Source: a virus
Virus record (IMG/VR): IMGVR_UViG_3300007276_000039
Location: 21,682 to 85,681 of that record
Length of the DNA: 64,000 nucleotides
Reading direction: 5' to 3' (one strand)
In this document: positions 1 through 9,700 of the stretch, one piece after another
Numbering within the stretch: position 1 is the first letter of the stretch
Layout of the letters: each line of letters begins with the position of its first letter
Notes under the pieces: generated by a model
The model's database searches: none
What the model saw: the letters and a program-made list of their open reading frames with translations, nothing else
Told to the model about the DNA's origin: nothing
Translations under genes and position numbers: made by a program

Positions 1-225
1 GCTGGTCATGACCCACTGGACACGATTCTCGCTATGCGCCACGAAATCCTACAGGGTAGGGTGTCGGTTGGCCCGGATGTCACCGAAGGTGGTGTGCGGG
101 ACTTGCTGGCTGATGGTGTGATTGAACCTGTAGCATTGGTGCGTCAAGCCGTGCTGAGTGCTGGTGAGGTCACTAACGCTATTCTACGCATTGATGACAT
201 CGTGGCTCGTCGCCCTACGCAGTGA
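1..225 (+). CDS. thermosome (group II chaperonin) subunit, C-terminal fragment
   Basis: The frame is open from the window edge, so only the last ~74 residues are present. They match the C-terminal equatorial domain of archaeal thermosome/CCT subunits: a GHDPLDTILAMR segment (family G-x-DP-x-D), then a G-V-x-x-LLADGVIEP segment (family D-x-x-x-x-GVIEP), and a final AILRIDDIVA, the near-invariant ILRIDDxI signature. Group II chaperonins are ATP-driven folding chambers of archaea and eukaryotes. The protein ends soon after the signature with RRPTQ and has no Gly/Met-rich tail. Five bases separate its stop from the next gene. It could be viral or host-derived, but it abuts viral genes directly. 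ATP-binding motifs would lie upstream of the window. Confidence 0.85.
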   Translation, partial: AGHDPLDTILAMRHEILQGRVSVGPDVTEGGVRDLLADGVIEPVALVRQAVLSAGEVTNAILRIDDIVARRPTQ

Positions 226-229
226 TACC

Positions 230-454
230 ATGGGAAAACTGATGGACAAGTTGAGGCAGAAGTGCCCTGTGTGCAAAGCGTATGAGATACCTCGCCGCCT
301 TCGTGGTCGCTTCATTGACTACGGTAGTGAGCGTGTGTATCTCTTGCACTGTCGCAAGTGTGGCTTCTTTTGGCTTGACCCATCAGTGAAGAAACTCAAG
401 CCGTATCGTTTGAAGGGTATTTATTTGCACCCGTCAATGGACGAAGAGGAGTAA
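230..454 (+). CDS. small zinc-ribbon protein
   Basis: This gene encodes 74 residues. The start is placed at the ATG five bases after the thermosome stop; the in-frame upstream extension would overlap that gene and looks non-coding. Two cysteine knuckles (CPVC near residue 12 and CRKC near residue 41) form a classic zinc ribbon, with basic residues between them and an acidic tail (DEEE). It probably binds nucleic acid or protein, but no specific role can be read. It is co-oriented with the chaperonin fragment and its stop abuts, without a gap, the stop of the convergent structural operon at 455. Confidence 0.7.
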   Translation: MGKLMDKLRQKCPVCKAYEIPRRLRGRFIDYGSERVYLLHCRKCGFFWLDPSVKKLKPYRLKGIYLHPSMDEEE

Positions 455-1645
455 TCACTGCAACCGCACAAAAGTCGGGTCGGTGGCGTGGCTCACCGTA
501 CATACAAAGCGTGCATACCCACCGTCAGCGTCAGCGGTATCACCAATGGCTGATGTGGTAGAGTTGGTCAGTGCGAAGGTGCCGGTATTTGAACCATGAG
601 TGTTTTTTATCTCAATGATGTAACCAGCAGGGAATGGGCCACTTGTAGTAACTGCAAACGACCCACCGGGTGTTAGCACGAGGATGTTTGCATCAGCCGA
701 GGTGATGTCAATGCTCGTGGCTGTGCTGGTCAACACACGGTCAAACACGGAACGGGTAAAGCGGGCGGCGTGGGTGCCGCTGTAGTACAGTACATCTTTC
801 GCACTATCGCCAGCAGTTGTGCTTCCAATTTGAGAGCCGAATGATTGCCACAACGCACCAAAGCGGCTTGCGGTGAAATTACCTGTATCTTGGTTGTAAG
901 CATCAAGTTCAGTGTGTATGTCCACAGGGGTTGTAGCACCTACGGCCCCACTGGTCACTGGTGAAAGGTACATTGGGGTAGGGCGCACAAACACTCGCTT
1001 GTCATTGCTTTCACTGATGGACAACTTAAGGTCGCCACCCGATGCAGAATAAACAACACGAAGAACTGCAAGCACAACACTTTGCTTTACATCAAGACTT
1101 GCTAAAGGAGTGCTAAGAAATGCCGAAGGTGTAGTGGGATAGGTGTTAGATGATGTAGCCACAGGTGTGCCCAATTCCCATGTGATGCACTCTTCCGCAG
1201 TGTTGGTGCTTACATACACGACAATCAAGGCTTCCTGTCCACTGGTCAGTGCACTGTAATTTGAAGTGCTGGTATGGCTCCCTTGACGAGCATGATGGCT
1301 ACTTGTTTGCAACTCCACATCTTGGGAAGAACCCGGCCCACCTGCAAACTTGTACAACACTCCATCAAGCACTGCGTGACCACCCGCTACCCGCACAGTG
1401 TATGTGTTCGTGACTTGTTCACAAACACCCGGTAGGTCTTCGGGATTATCACGAATGCTTGCCGTACCTGCTGTGTCTTCTTCAAGGATGATACCGTTCC
1501 CATGCACACCCTCAAGCATGTTTGTGAGGGAGGGGCTGGTGATATGTTCACCGTCTTCTAAACTGTCTGTAAAGACCCCGCTACCAGTCATTGCTGATGC
1601 GTGGTTTGCCGCTGTATGTCCCGATAATGGATTGCCTGTCATCAT
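455..1645 (-). CDS. virion protein, probable distal tail or fibre component
   Basis: A 396-residue protein very rich in Thr, Ser, Gly and Ala with few charges, a composition typical of beta-rich phage tail or fibre proteins. No enzyme motif is visible. It is the last gene of the long minus-strand structural operon, after the hub-like protein and the 114-residue protein. Its ATG overlaps the preceding stop (ATGA), and tandem ATG codons at 1645 and 1642 leave the exact start uncertain by one codon; GAGGTGG lies just upstream. The last-gene position is often that of receptor-binding or fibre proteins, but this is inference. I do not recognise a named family. Confidence 0.6.
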   Translation of the reverse strand: MMTGNPLSGHTAANHASAMTGSGVFTDSLEDGEHITSPSLTNMLEGVHGNGIILEEDTAGTASIRDNPEDLPGVCEQVTNTYTVRVAGGHAVLDGVLYKFAGGPGSSQDVELQTSSHHARQGSHTSTSNYSALTSGQEALIVVYVSTNTAEECITWELGTPVATSSNTYPTTPSAFLSTPLASLDVKQSVVLAVLRVVYSASGGDLKLSISESNDKRVFVRPTPMYLSPVTSGAVGATTPVDIHTELDAYNQDTGNFTASRFGALWQSFGSQIGSTTAGDSAKDVLYYSGTHAARFTRSVFDRVLTSTATSIDITSADANILVLTPGGSFAVTTSGPFPAGYIIEIKNTHGSNTGTFALTNSTTSAIGDTADADGGYARFVCTVSHATDPTFVRLQ

Positions 1646-1986
1646 GCCACCTCAATTGCGATTTGGATTTTTAATTCATTTGCTGATGATTTAGTTATAG
1701 GGGAAATTGTGTACCGAGCCACGGGCGTGAAATCGCTTGTATCACGGAACTGGATGTACACCTCCTTTATTTGGTCAGCAAATGTAGTGTCATAGGGTAG
1801 TTTGGCCTCAACGAGTAGAGAGGTGTCGTCCACGATGGTGATGGTGGGGGTAAGGGTGATAGCAGGGCGACCCGCCGAGCCATCGTCAGTGGTGGCTGGT
1901 GTGCCGTCAAAGCCCAAAATCACCTCGTTGATGTTGCTGGCGAGTGTGTCAAGCAACAACCTTCGCATGTAATCGCTAATCGGCAT
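1642..1986 (-). CDS. small tail-associated protein of unknown function
   Basis: A 114-residue protein that starts with a helical segment (DYMRRLLLDTLASNINEVI), followed by a Gly/Thr/Asp-rich loop and beta-type sequence ending in IQIAIEVA. An N-terminal helix followed by a short beta domain is common in small baseplate or fibre-attachment proteins, but I cannot assign a family. It overlaps the upstream hub-like gene by 11 bases and the downstream gene by 4, so it is translated as part of the tail block. Confidence 0.6.
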   Translation of the reverse strand: MPISDYMRRLLLDTLASNINEVILGFDGTPATTDDGSAGRPAITLTPTITIVDDTSLLVEAKLPYDTTFADQIKEVYIQFRDTSDFTPVARYTISPITKSSANELKIQIAIEVA

Positions 1987-3391
1987 AGATGTTCCTCCTT
2001 TCCACTGTCTTGTTTACTCCAATAGGCAAGCCATTTCCGCCTATCAGTCCACGATTATGTGTTCCCTTCACACCACCGATAAGGTATGCTGTGTTAAATA
2101 CTCCTCTTTCCTTAACGACCGATACGATACGCAACTCCACCTTGCCAAACAAGGCCAAGTTCTGTTCCACCACCTGCACATAGGTGGCGGGGTTGCTGTC
2201 GTTTGCGCCCACGCTACTGCCCTCGGCCACGCCCTGTAGGATGCCCTCAATACCCGTATCTAAGTTCATCATTGTGAGGTCGCTCATGTTCTTCATTGGC
2301 ATGTGTTTAACCTCAGTAACTACTTTGTTACCACCGTCATACTTGACAGTCATACCGGGACGCAGATTGAGTAGGTTGAGGTGGCCAGCACTGGATATAG
2401 AGCCACGGATGAGCGAGCGTGATTTGAGTACCTGCCGTGCTACACGACGGGCGGCGTTGGTGGTGCGGGCGGTGTTGTCCACGATAGGTGCGCTGTCCTC
2501 TCGCACTTCCTCTACCTGTCCTTCTACATCGTCCACCGTGACAATCACCAAGTCATTGAGAGCCAACGGCTGGCCTTGCACAGTGACACGGTTAGCGATG
2601 TTCTCAATCGGGTTATCGGTCTTGGCACCGAATCGCAGGTTCTTGTCCACGAACACGCTTGCCTCGCTGAATGTGATGGGAATGTACAACAGGTTGCCGA
2701 AGCGGTCAAGCAGGAGCATACGGCTGTCGTGACGGCCAAGGAAGCGCAGAGCGGTCATGAGGTTCATGTTGTTGAAGTCTTGACCCACGAAGCGTGTGCT
2801 ATGCTTGCGTGCTGATGATGCGGTGACATTCTGTGGGCGTGAGATGTTCACGCTGGTTGCACCGCTGTTGATGGACTCACCAAGGCGCACAGCCAAGTCT
2901 GTGGTACGCAGGCCCACATCCACAGGCTGGCCGAGTTTGACAGTGCGACCAGTGAACCCGATACCATCCAGCGTCTTACCCTTCATGTTGCGTAGGTTTA
3001 CCAACACACCAAACGATGATGATTCAACCGTGTGCGGCAACAGGCGTTGCGCTGATGCGTCAGCGTTGTAGATGAGCATGGGGCTGTTGGTGCTGGAAAT
3101 TAAATCATCAGCAAAGAAAGGGGCAGTATTGAGTGAATGACCGGGGGTATTGTTATGCGACAACTGGATGTACGATTCACCCTCAAGGATGCGGTAATTG
3201 CGTTGCGGCATCACTTGTAAATTACGAGTGTTTTTCTTTTCTACCGTGACCTTAGCCTTGTTTGCCTTCTGCACGCTGATGCGACCGTGATGAATGGCGT
3301 TGTCCACGAACACGGGCTTACGCACATGCGTCATGACCTCATCTGCATCAGTGCTGTACCGACCAGTCCTTGTGTTCTTGAGGACGGTCAT
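1976..3391 (-). CDS. putative baseplate hub / tail protein
   Basis: A 471-residue protein. The central and C-terminal parts resemble the hub proteins of contractile and long-tailed phages (gpD/gp27-like). There is a segment MLLLDRFGNLLYIPI, then NRVTVQGQ, a run of AARRVARQVL helical sequence, and LNLRPGMTVKYDGG followed by a beta strand; 'R-V-x-V-x-G' followed by 'LRPG' is typical of hub beta-barrels. The ATG at 3391 is preceded by GAGGTTA, a good ribosome site. It lies after the giant tail protein and the Lys-rich small protein and before the distal tail genes, which fits a hub. The assignment rests on pattern and position only. Confidence 0.5.
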   Translation of the reverse strand: MTVLKNTRTGRYSTDADEVMTHVRKPVFVDNAIHHGRISVQKANKAKVTVEKKNTRNLQVMPQRNYRILEGESYIQLSHNNTPGHSLNTAPFFADDLISSTNSPMLIYNADASAQRLLPHTVESSSFGVLVNLRNMKGKTLDGIGFTGRTVKLGQPVDVGLRTTDLAVRLGESINSGATSVNISRPQNVTASSARKHSTRFVGQDFNNMNLMTALRFLGRHDSRMLLLDRFGNLLYIPITFSEASVFVDKNLRFGAKTDNPIENIANRVTVQGQPLALNDLVIVTVDDVEGQVEEVREDSAPIVDNTARTTNAARRVARQVLKSRSLIRGSISSAGHLNLLNLRPGMTVKYDGGNKVVTEVKHMPMKNMSDLTMMNLDTGIEGILQGVAEGSSVGANDSNPATYVQVVEQNLALFGKVELRIVSVVKERGVFNTAYLIGGVKGTHNRGLIGGNGLPIGVNKTVERRNIYAD

Positions 3392-3400
3392 GGCTTAACC

Positions 3401-3733
3401 TCAGCAGTTCCATCGCTTCAAGGATGCTCCCTTTGGTGTGAGTTTACCACCTTTACTGGTCGGGCCTTTGACACCCGACATGCGAGCGCAAAACGATTTA
3501 CGACGCTTTGCCTTCTTTGAGCCGGGTTTGAGTTTGCTTGGTTTGGTTGTCACGGGAGGTTTGAGGTTTGCACCACTCTTACGCTTGGCGGCGGCACGAC
3601 CTTTAGCGTTCAGTCCACCTTTCTTACTGTGCTTATTTGGGTTATAACCATGAAATGGCTTACTTTTTTTGGCCTTCATTACAGCAAAGGCTAATTCAGC
3701 AGGCGAACAACAATCACAAAAATCGTAATCCAT
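3401..3733 (-). CDS. basic, Cys-containing phage small protein (DUF6321-like)
   Basis: A 110-residue protein, extremely rich in Lys, Arg and Gly. It has a CDCC cluster near the N-terminus, then GGLNAKGRAAAKR, NLKPPVT, KRRKSFCARMSG and a terminal SLKRWNC. This pattern recurs in many marine phages and is, from memory, the family catalogued as DUF6321; its function is unknown. The basic character suggests nucleic-acid contact inside the virion or host cell. The ATG at 3733 shares its first base with the stop of the giant gene (TGATG), better than a GTG one codon earlier. Why it sits inside the tail block is unclear. Confidence 0.65.
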   Translation of the reverse strand: MDYDFCDCCSPAELAFAVMKAKKSKPFHGYNPNKHSKKGGLNAKGRAAAKRKSGANLKPPVTTKPSKLKPGSKKAKRRKSFCARMSGVKGPTSKGGKLTPKGASLKRWNC

Positions 3734-6700
3734 CACGAAGCATCACCACTATGGTCATTTGAATTGTAGGAGACATCTCCTTTATGTCCTTTGGGATGCA
3801 GGGATTGGGAGAAACGAGGCTGGACGGTGTAATCCATGCGCTCTTCCTTGCTCTCGCCCTCTTGATGGGTGCGGCGGCGAGCGGCATCTGCACGGTAGTG
3901 TTGCAGGGTGTTTTCACTCATCACGACACGAGTAATCTCGTTGTCCAATAACGATGAATCAAAGCCCGTGGCGGCGGTGCCGATGATTTTCGGGCCTTGA
4001 CTCATTGGCACAGTGTCACTTGTACTGATGTCCATGTAGTATGCGGGCGCATAAGGTGGGTTGGTGTCGGGGTTGGTGCTACGAATGTAGGAGCCTGCCG
4101 ATGCTTGACCGTTGGTTGTCTCGTACACATATAGCCCGTACTTACCACCAGCGGTGGCACCGAAGTAGTTGCTACCATACTGTGGGCTTGATGAGTGCAA
4201 GTTGAGGTTGGAGCGGAACATCTCGGCATGTTGTTTGTCCAGTAAACGAACTGGGCGCAACATGTAGGAAATGCGCTTGTCGGTGAGGTTGGTACGCTGG
4301 TGCCCGTTGGTGTCGGTTTGATATGGGTTGCTGGACTTCCATTGTGAAACATTGTTTGTGAATCCGTATTTTTCCGCAAGGTAGCCTTCTACTTGTTGTC
4401 TTTCTGTTGTACTCATAGCCCGATTATACTGAATGATTTCTGCAATTTTACCTTTTAATTCAAACGAACCTACATGGCCGATACCATATGGGTCTTCATC
4501 AGCCACATACCAAGCACCAGTGCTACTTCCTACACTAACACCTTGTAAAAATAGTTCAAAGTTAGCGTTGCTACCTGCGCCATCTCCACCTGCTATGGTT
4601 CCAGTAACCAATTCTGCTTGATTAACGACTACAGCATTACTTGGGGAGTTTACAACAGTGTAAGTAGTGTCAGCACCACCTCTCCACTGCCACTTGTCGC
4701 TTGAATCCCACCGAATAAACAACGAATGACCAGCACGGGTTACTGGGCTGTTTGCGAATGTTTCCAAAACCCCTTGAGCATTTCCATCGTCGTCATCCGA
4801 CCAAGCAACGACAAAGAGTGTTACATCGGTAGTGTTTAAGCGAGCATCAAATGGTGTACTCATAATGTCTGTTCCATCACAATCTACAACTGGCATGTTG
4901 TTCACATTGGATGATGACGCAATATAGACTGGTTGTTTGGATGCAGTAGATTGTGTGAACTCAAAGCCATGCGGCCCGCTGTCTTTCCATGATGTTACAG
5001 CCGCCCCGTCTGCCAAATCAAGGCTATCGGCTTTGAGCCACAACGCCATGCCGGATGTGGGAATGCCGCCCCATTCAGTATCGTCAATAGGTGATACGAA
5101 GTTGCGGGCTTCTGCAATGTAGGTACCGCCGAGTGGGTTGAAGTTGGAGGTATGGGAGAGTCGCATAGCACCACCCTGCGGCTGGCCGCTGAAGTCAAGG
5201 GCGGTGAGGTCGTAATGGCCAATCGTCTGCGAGCCTGCTTGCATACCACCATGCACGATAACACGCTGGCCTACACCACGGTCGGAGTGTAGGCTGTGAG
5301 CCTCGGTGTTGATGGCAATGAGGTTATCATCCACACCCTCTACATTCTCAGTGTCAAGTCCAATGCGGGGTGCACTGCGGCTTACAGCGTCTTTGTGTGG
5401 AGAGTCACCGCTCACGGTTTCTACACGGTCGCTTACCACGGCTTCCGGCTTGAGCAAGCCGTCTTCTGCGATGTCAAGGCGTGCGCTGATACCACGAGGC
5501 ACCTCGTCAGCCTGCAACACATCGTTGCGAGCACGGATGTAGCCGTCGTTCATGTTCGGCTCAGCGGTGTGATGAGACAACACAACACCCGATGCGTGAT
5601 ACGGCTCGTCAAGGGCTGTCAACACATCCTCGTTAAAGGCAGTAGGGTATCGCAAACCACGCCCGTGCCCGTCGTCGCCAACACGGTGAGCGTTGGTGGG
5701 GAAGTACACATCCACAAGTTCAGTAGCGTCGTTAGAGTTTACATTGTTAAGCCGTCCAGCAAAGCGTGGTATAGTAAAGCCCGTCGTGACACTGATGTTG
5801 CCCGAAGCATCTATCAACGCTTTCGTATTCATGATTGGGAAGCCACCGTTGTAGATTCTGTCAAACGGTGTTTTGTTGCCGGTGCGGTCATATTCGTACA
5901 CATCACCAGCATCCCACGCAGGGCGAATACCGAAACCACGAACAGGGTGACGGCGTACTTCTTCACCACGGGTGTTACCCCACCAGTCCACCAAATAGTA
6001 CGCTACAGCCTCATCCAACTTGTAGATGCCCTTTCCTTCTCCATCTCCCCACCAATCTCGTAGCACGCCGCTTGCGTTGCGTAGTGTGCGTACAGGACAA
6101 CCGAAAGCACGAGCCATACGCATTCCATCACTGTAGCGCACCTGCCATTCGGGTTTATCCACACCGAGCATACCGGAGAAGTTGGTCTGCCGTTCCATAA
6201 TACCGAGTTGAGTGTTGGGGTATGTGCCATTGGAAAGACCGCTACCACCTGCGTATGTCCATGTTTCAGTCTCGCCTTGCACAAGTGGGCCGTGTGGATA
6301 ACCCACGCTGGTGTTTGTCCCAGTTACAGCGGCTTCTCGGAATGCACGCATACCATACAACGACCATTGTGGTTTGTTGTAGGGTTGGCGTAGGCCAATA
6401 CGATAACCGAATGGTCGGGTGCGTGTTTGTACAGGAGTGAATGTGAGCGTGCCATTCGTCACAGACCCACCCGTGGTGGACGCACTCAACTCAAAGGTCG
6501 TAGCGTTGGTGATGGATGAAACCGTGGCACTTCCCGGTATGCCTGTGCCACTTACTCCCATACCGACTACAAGTTTTGCCGTAGAATCCATGGTGATGGT
6601 CGGGTCATTGTTGTAGTCGCATGTTGCATCGGTAAACGCATCGTATGTGGATTTGACCACACCGTTGGTGACAACATACGAACCGTCATCGTCTTGGTCA

Positions 6701-9700
6701 GCCCACACCGGGCCGTCAAAGGTGTATTCTCGTGGGAAGTCCCATGAGGTAGAAACATACCCATACCCGTCAAGTCGGCTGATGAGTGGGCCACCACGAC
6801 TACCACACGGCCAGTAGTGGTTGAGATTGGTTTTGGTTGCGGCATCGGAAGCATCGGCCTGCCCACCCTGTGGGTCAAAGTTACCAGCAATTATCGGACT
6901 ACCAAAGGTGGTGTCAAGTACATCGGCTGTTAGCATACTTCCGATAGCGTGTGCCATTATGGTAGAACCAATTGGTATGGTAGCGACTATTGGTTCAATA
7001 ACAGGCATAACACCAAGTACATGATTGTCAAATACACTACCACCGTCGTCTTGTACCGTGTAAGCGATACCATCAATCATTATTTTTGTTCCACCGACAA
7101 GTTTTGCAGTTCTGCGAGTTGTGGTGATGAGTTTATTGGGAATATCTACCGATACTACAGTAGATGGCACATTAGTTCCAACTGAGGCGTGAGCAATGAT
7201 TTCGTATGGAGGGGCCGGCGTTTTGCGGTCAAACGCAAACGGGCCGAGGCTGGCGTAGTATGCCGCATCATGGTAGTGTACAGTCTCAAAGTGTTCGGGC
7301 ATACTGTTCAATGGTTTTTGGGCAACAGCACGGTCAGTCAACGGGTTGAGCCATGTACGGCTGGAATCCGAGTAGAAGGTGTGTGGTCGGCCAAGGTTGG
7401 GGTGCCATAGACACAGGAAGGCATCGGCCACATGTAGGCTGTTGGTATCTCGGCTACCCTGTAGCATCTGCGGTAAAATGCGTGTCACCATGCTGGTCTT
7501 GGAGTCTGTAAAGATGGCACCAGCAGGGCGGAAGTCGTAGGCACGGGTAAGGCGCAATTTTGTGCCAGCGGTCAGATTGCTGGTGAAAGAAGACTTGGCT
7601 GTGATGGTAAACTGCTTTGGTTTGTTCATGTTGCTTGAATCGTACCCGCTACGCTCAGTGTAAGTGTGTGTGCGTCGTACACCGTTTACATCCGTGTATT
7701 CCAACTTGTTGCCGTAATACGGTTTCTGTGGGAAGCCACGAGCATCATCAACAGTGATTTGAGTTGTAGAATCAACGCTTACTACAGTACACACAGGATT
7801 GAGGCTGATGTTTTCAAGCACCTCGTGGTAGATGTCGGGGTAAATGCTTGGATAACCTGCGAGTGTGATTTGACACGCTATGCTTCCTGTGCTTGCACGA
7901 AGGAACTCGTAGTAGTTGTCAAGTCGGTGATGGTTGAGATGGCGGAACCCTGTAGCGTCAGCGTGGTCGGGGCCGTCTTTATGGACAATACTCCACCATG
8001 GTATGTTGGTCGTCATACCCGGTGTAGCGTTATCAAACATTTGTGGTTGATATGGAAGTGAACGCTTGACAAAGGCGGGGCTTTCGGTTGCCTGTACACC
8101 CAATGCGTTGTACAGCATCAACGGTGGGATGTTGGTGAATTGGCTACCGTGGTCGGGGTCATGGTCAAGAATCAACTCATTGACAAACACCTCACAGCCT
8201 CGTACATCGGCCATCGTAGCCTCAGCCAACACAAGACCAACAGCACCCGTGGCACTGTCGGGTTCTCGTAGGCCAATAACCAGTGCAACCTGCTGGCTGG
8301 TCAATTCATTAACCGAACCATCGGGTAGTGCTGTTGCTCCACCATTGGCGTGATAACCCATGAGTTGTGATTTGTGGATGTTAGGTTGAATGACGATTTG
8401 GTATGCTCCCACTTCACTTGGGTCGGGGAAGTGATGACGCAGGGTGTAGGTAGCGGCGGCTTCCAACACGATGGTGTGTCCACCAGCGGCATTGATGACA
8501 CCAGCCTGTCCTTCGGATGCCAGCACACCGTATCCGTCGCTACGAATCTTGGACTCAAACATCAGCGTGAAAGCCCCACCGTGTATGTCGCTTGGCCCAC
8601 TGGGTGTGGCCGTGAGCGCACCGAAAGTATGCAGGGTATCGTAACCGTGTAAATTGTTTGTGAGTGTTGTTGAGATGTCAGTCTTCAAATTGCTCATGGT
8701 TTGCTCTTCCATCAACAAGGTTTCGTGCGGTTTAACCGTAGCAGAACGGATTGCTCGGTGTTTGTTGTACAACCCTTGGTATGCAGGATGAGCGAAATGG
8801 CCGGGGAGCATGGCCATTGTAGGGTTGACAAAGTGATGCCCCATTCTTGGTAATGCCATTGGTGTCATTTTCGGCCTTGAATAAACCGTATGACACAACA
8901 AAGCGTTGAGGGTTAATCCTGTGATATAGGTGCTGTGTACAATGTCGGGACTGTTGCCACTCACTTCCGCATGGTCACGCAAGCGGCGTGATGCAAAGAA
9001 GCGAGTGCTACCAGCAGGGATGTAATACGAAGGTACGACCTTGAGCGTTGTGATAGATGACTTGACCAATTCGGCAAAGTCGGCATCACCTACACAACCT
9101 GTGAAAGTAGAACTGCTGATACCCGTGAACGATGCAACTCCACCTTTATCGGTTGTGGGGTCATACAACCGTAGGAATTTGCGGCCATCACGAATAGATT
9201 CGTTAAACAGCGAAGCGTTAGGAGCAGTGTTGACAGTGAGAGTGGTGCCGCTAAACGATACAGCCGTCAATTCAGCGTTGACTACACCACCCGCATGTGT
9301 GTAGAAAGTTGGGTGGCGGTGGCTGTGCGTGTTGCCGTTCTTCGTGATGTGGAAGAACAGTGTGCGGTCGTGCAATTCGTAGGATGTTTCAAGTGGTGCG
9401 TTGCCCGTGGCTGTTTCCCATCCTGCGTATGTCGGGTCGGGGAACGAACCTTGGCTGATGTGTTCCCAGTTGTGGTCGCTGAATGTACCACCAAGGCGTG
9501 GCCCCTTTGTATCATCAGTAAACAAATGCTTGATGCTACTGCTTGACATTGGGCGCATCATACCGCCAGTGCCCATGCTTTCGTTTTGGTAGGCTTGCAG
9601 GCGGTCAAATCCAGCACGAATGAGAAGGTTGCCGGGGATGCTATCGGGATGGGGCAGACGCACTTTGAGGTTAGGCTCTACACCACTACCTGCGGTTGCA

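Noticed and set aside
158-229. Upstream extension of the 230-454 zinc-ribbon gene
   Set aside because: It overlaps the thermosome reading frame and has no cysteines or conserved pattern; the ATG at 230 is in a suitable place.
2184-2732. Long plus-strand frame opposite the hub gene
   Set aside because: It lies wholly inside the 1976-3391 gene on the other strand, with no motif or coupled starts; many such shadows exist opposite the giant gene.
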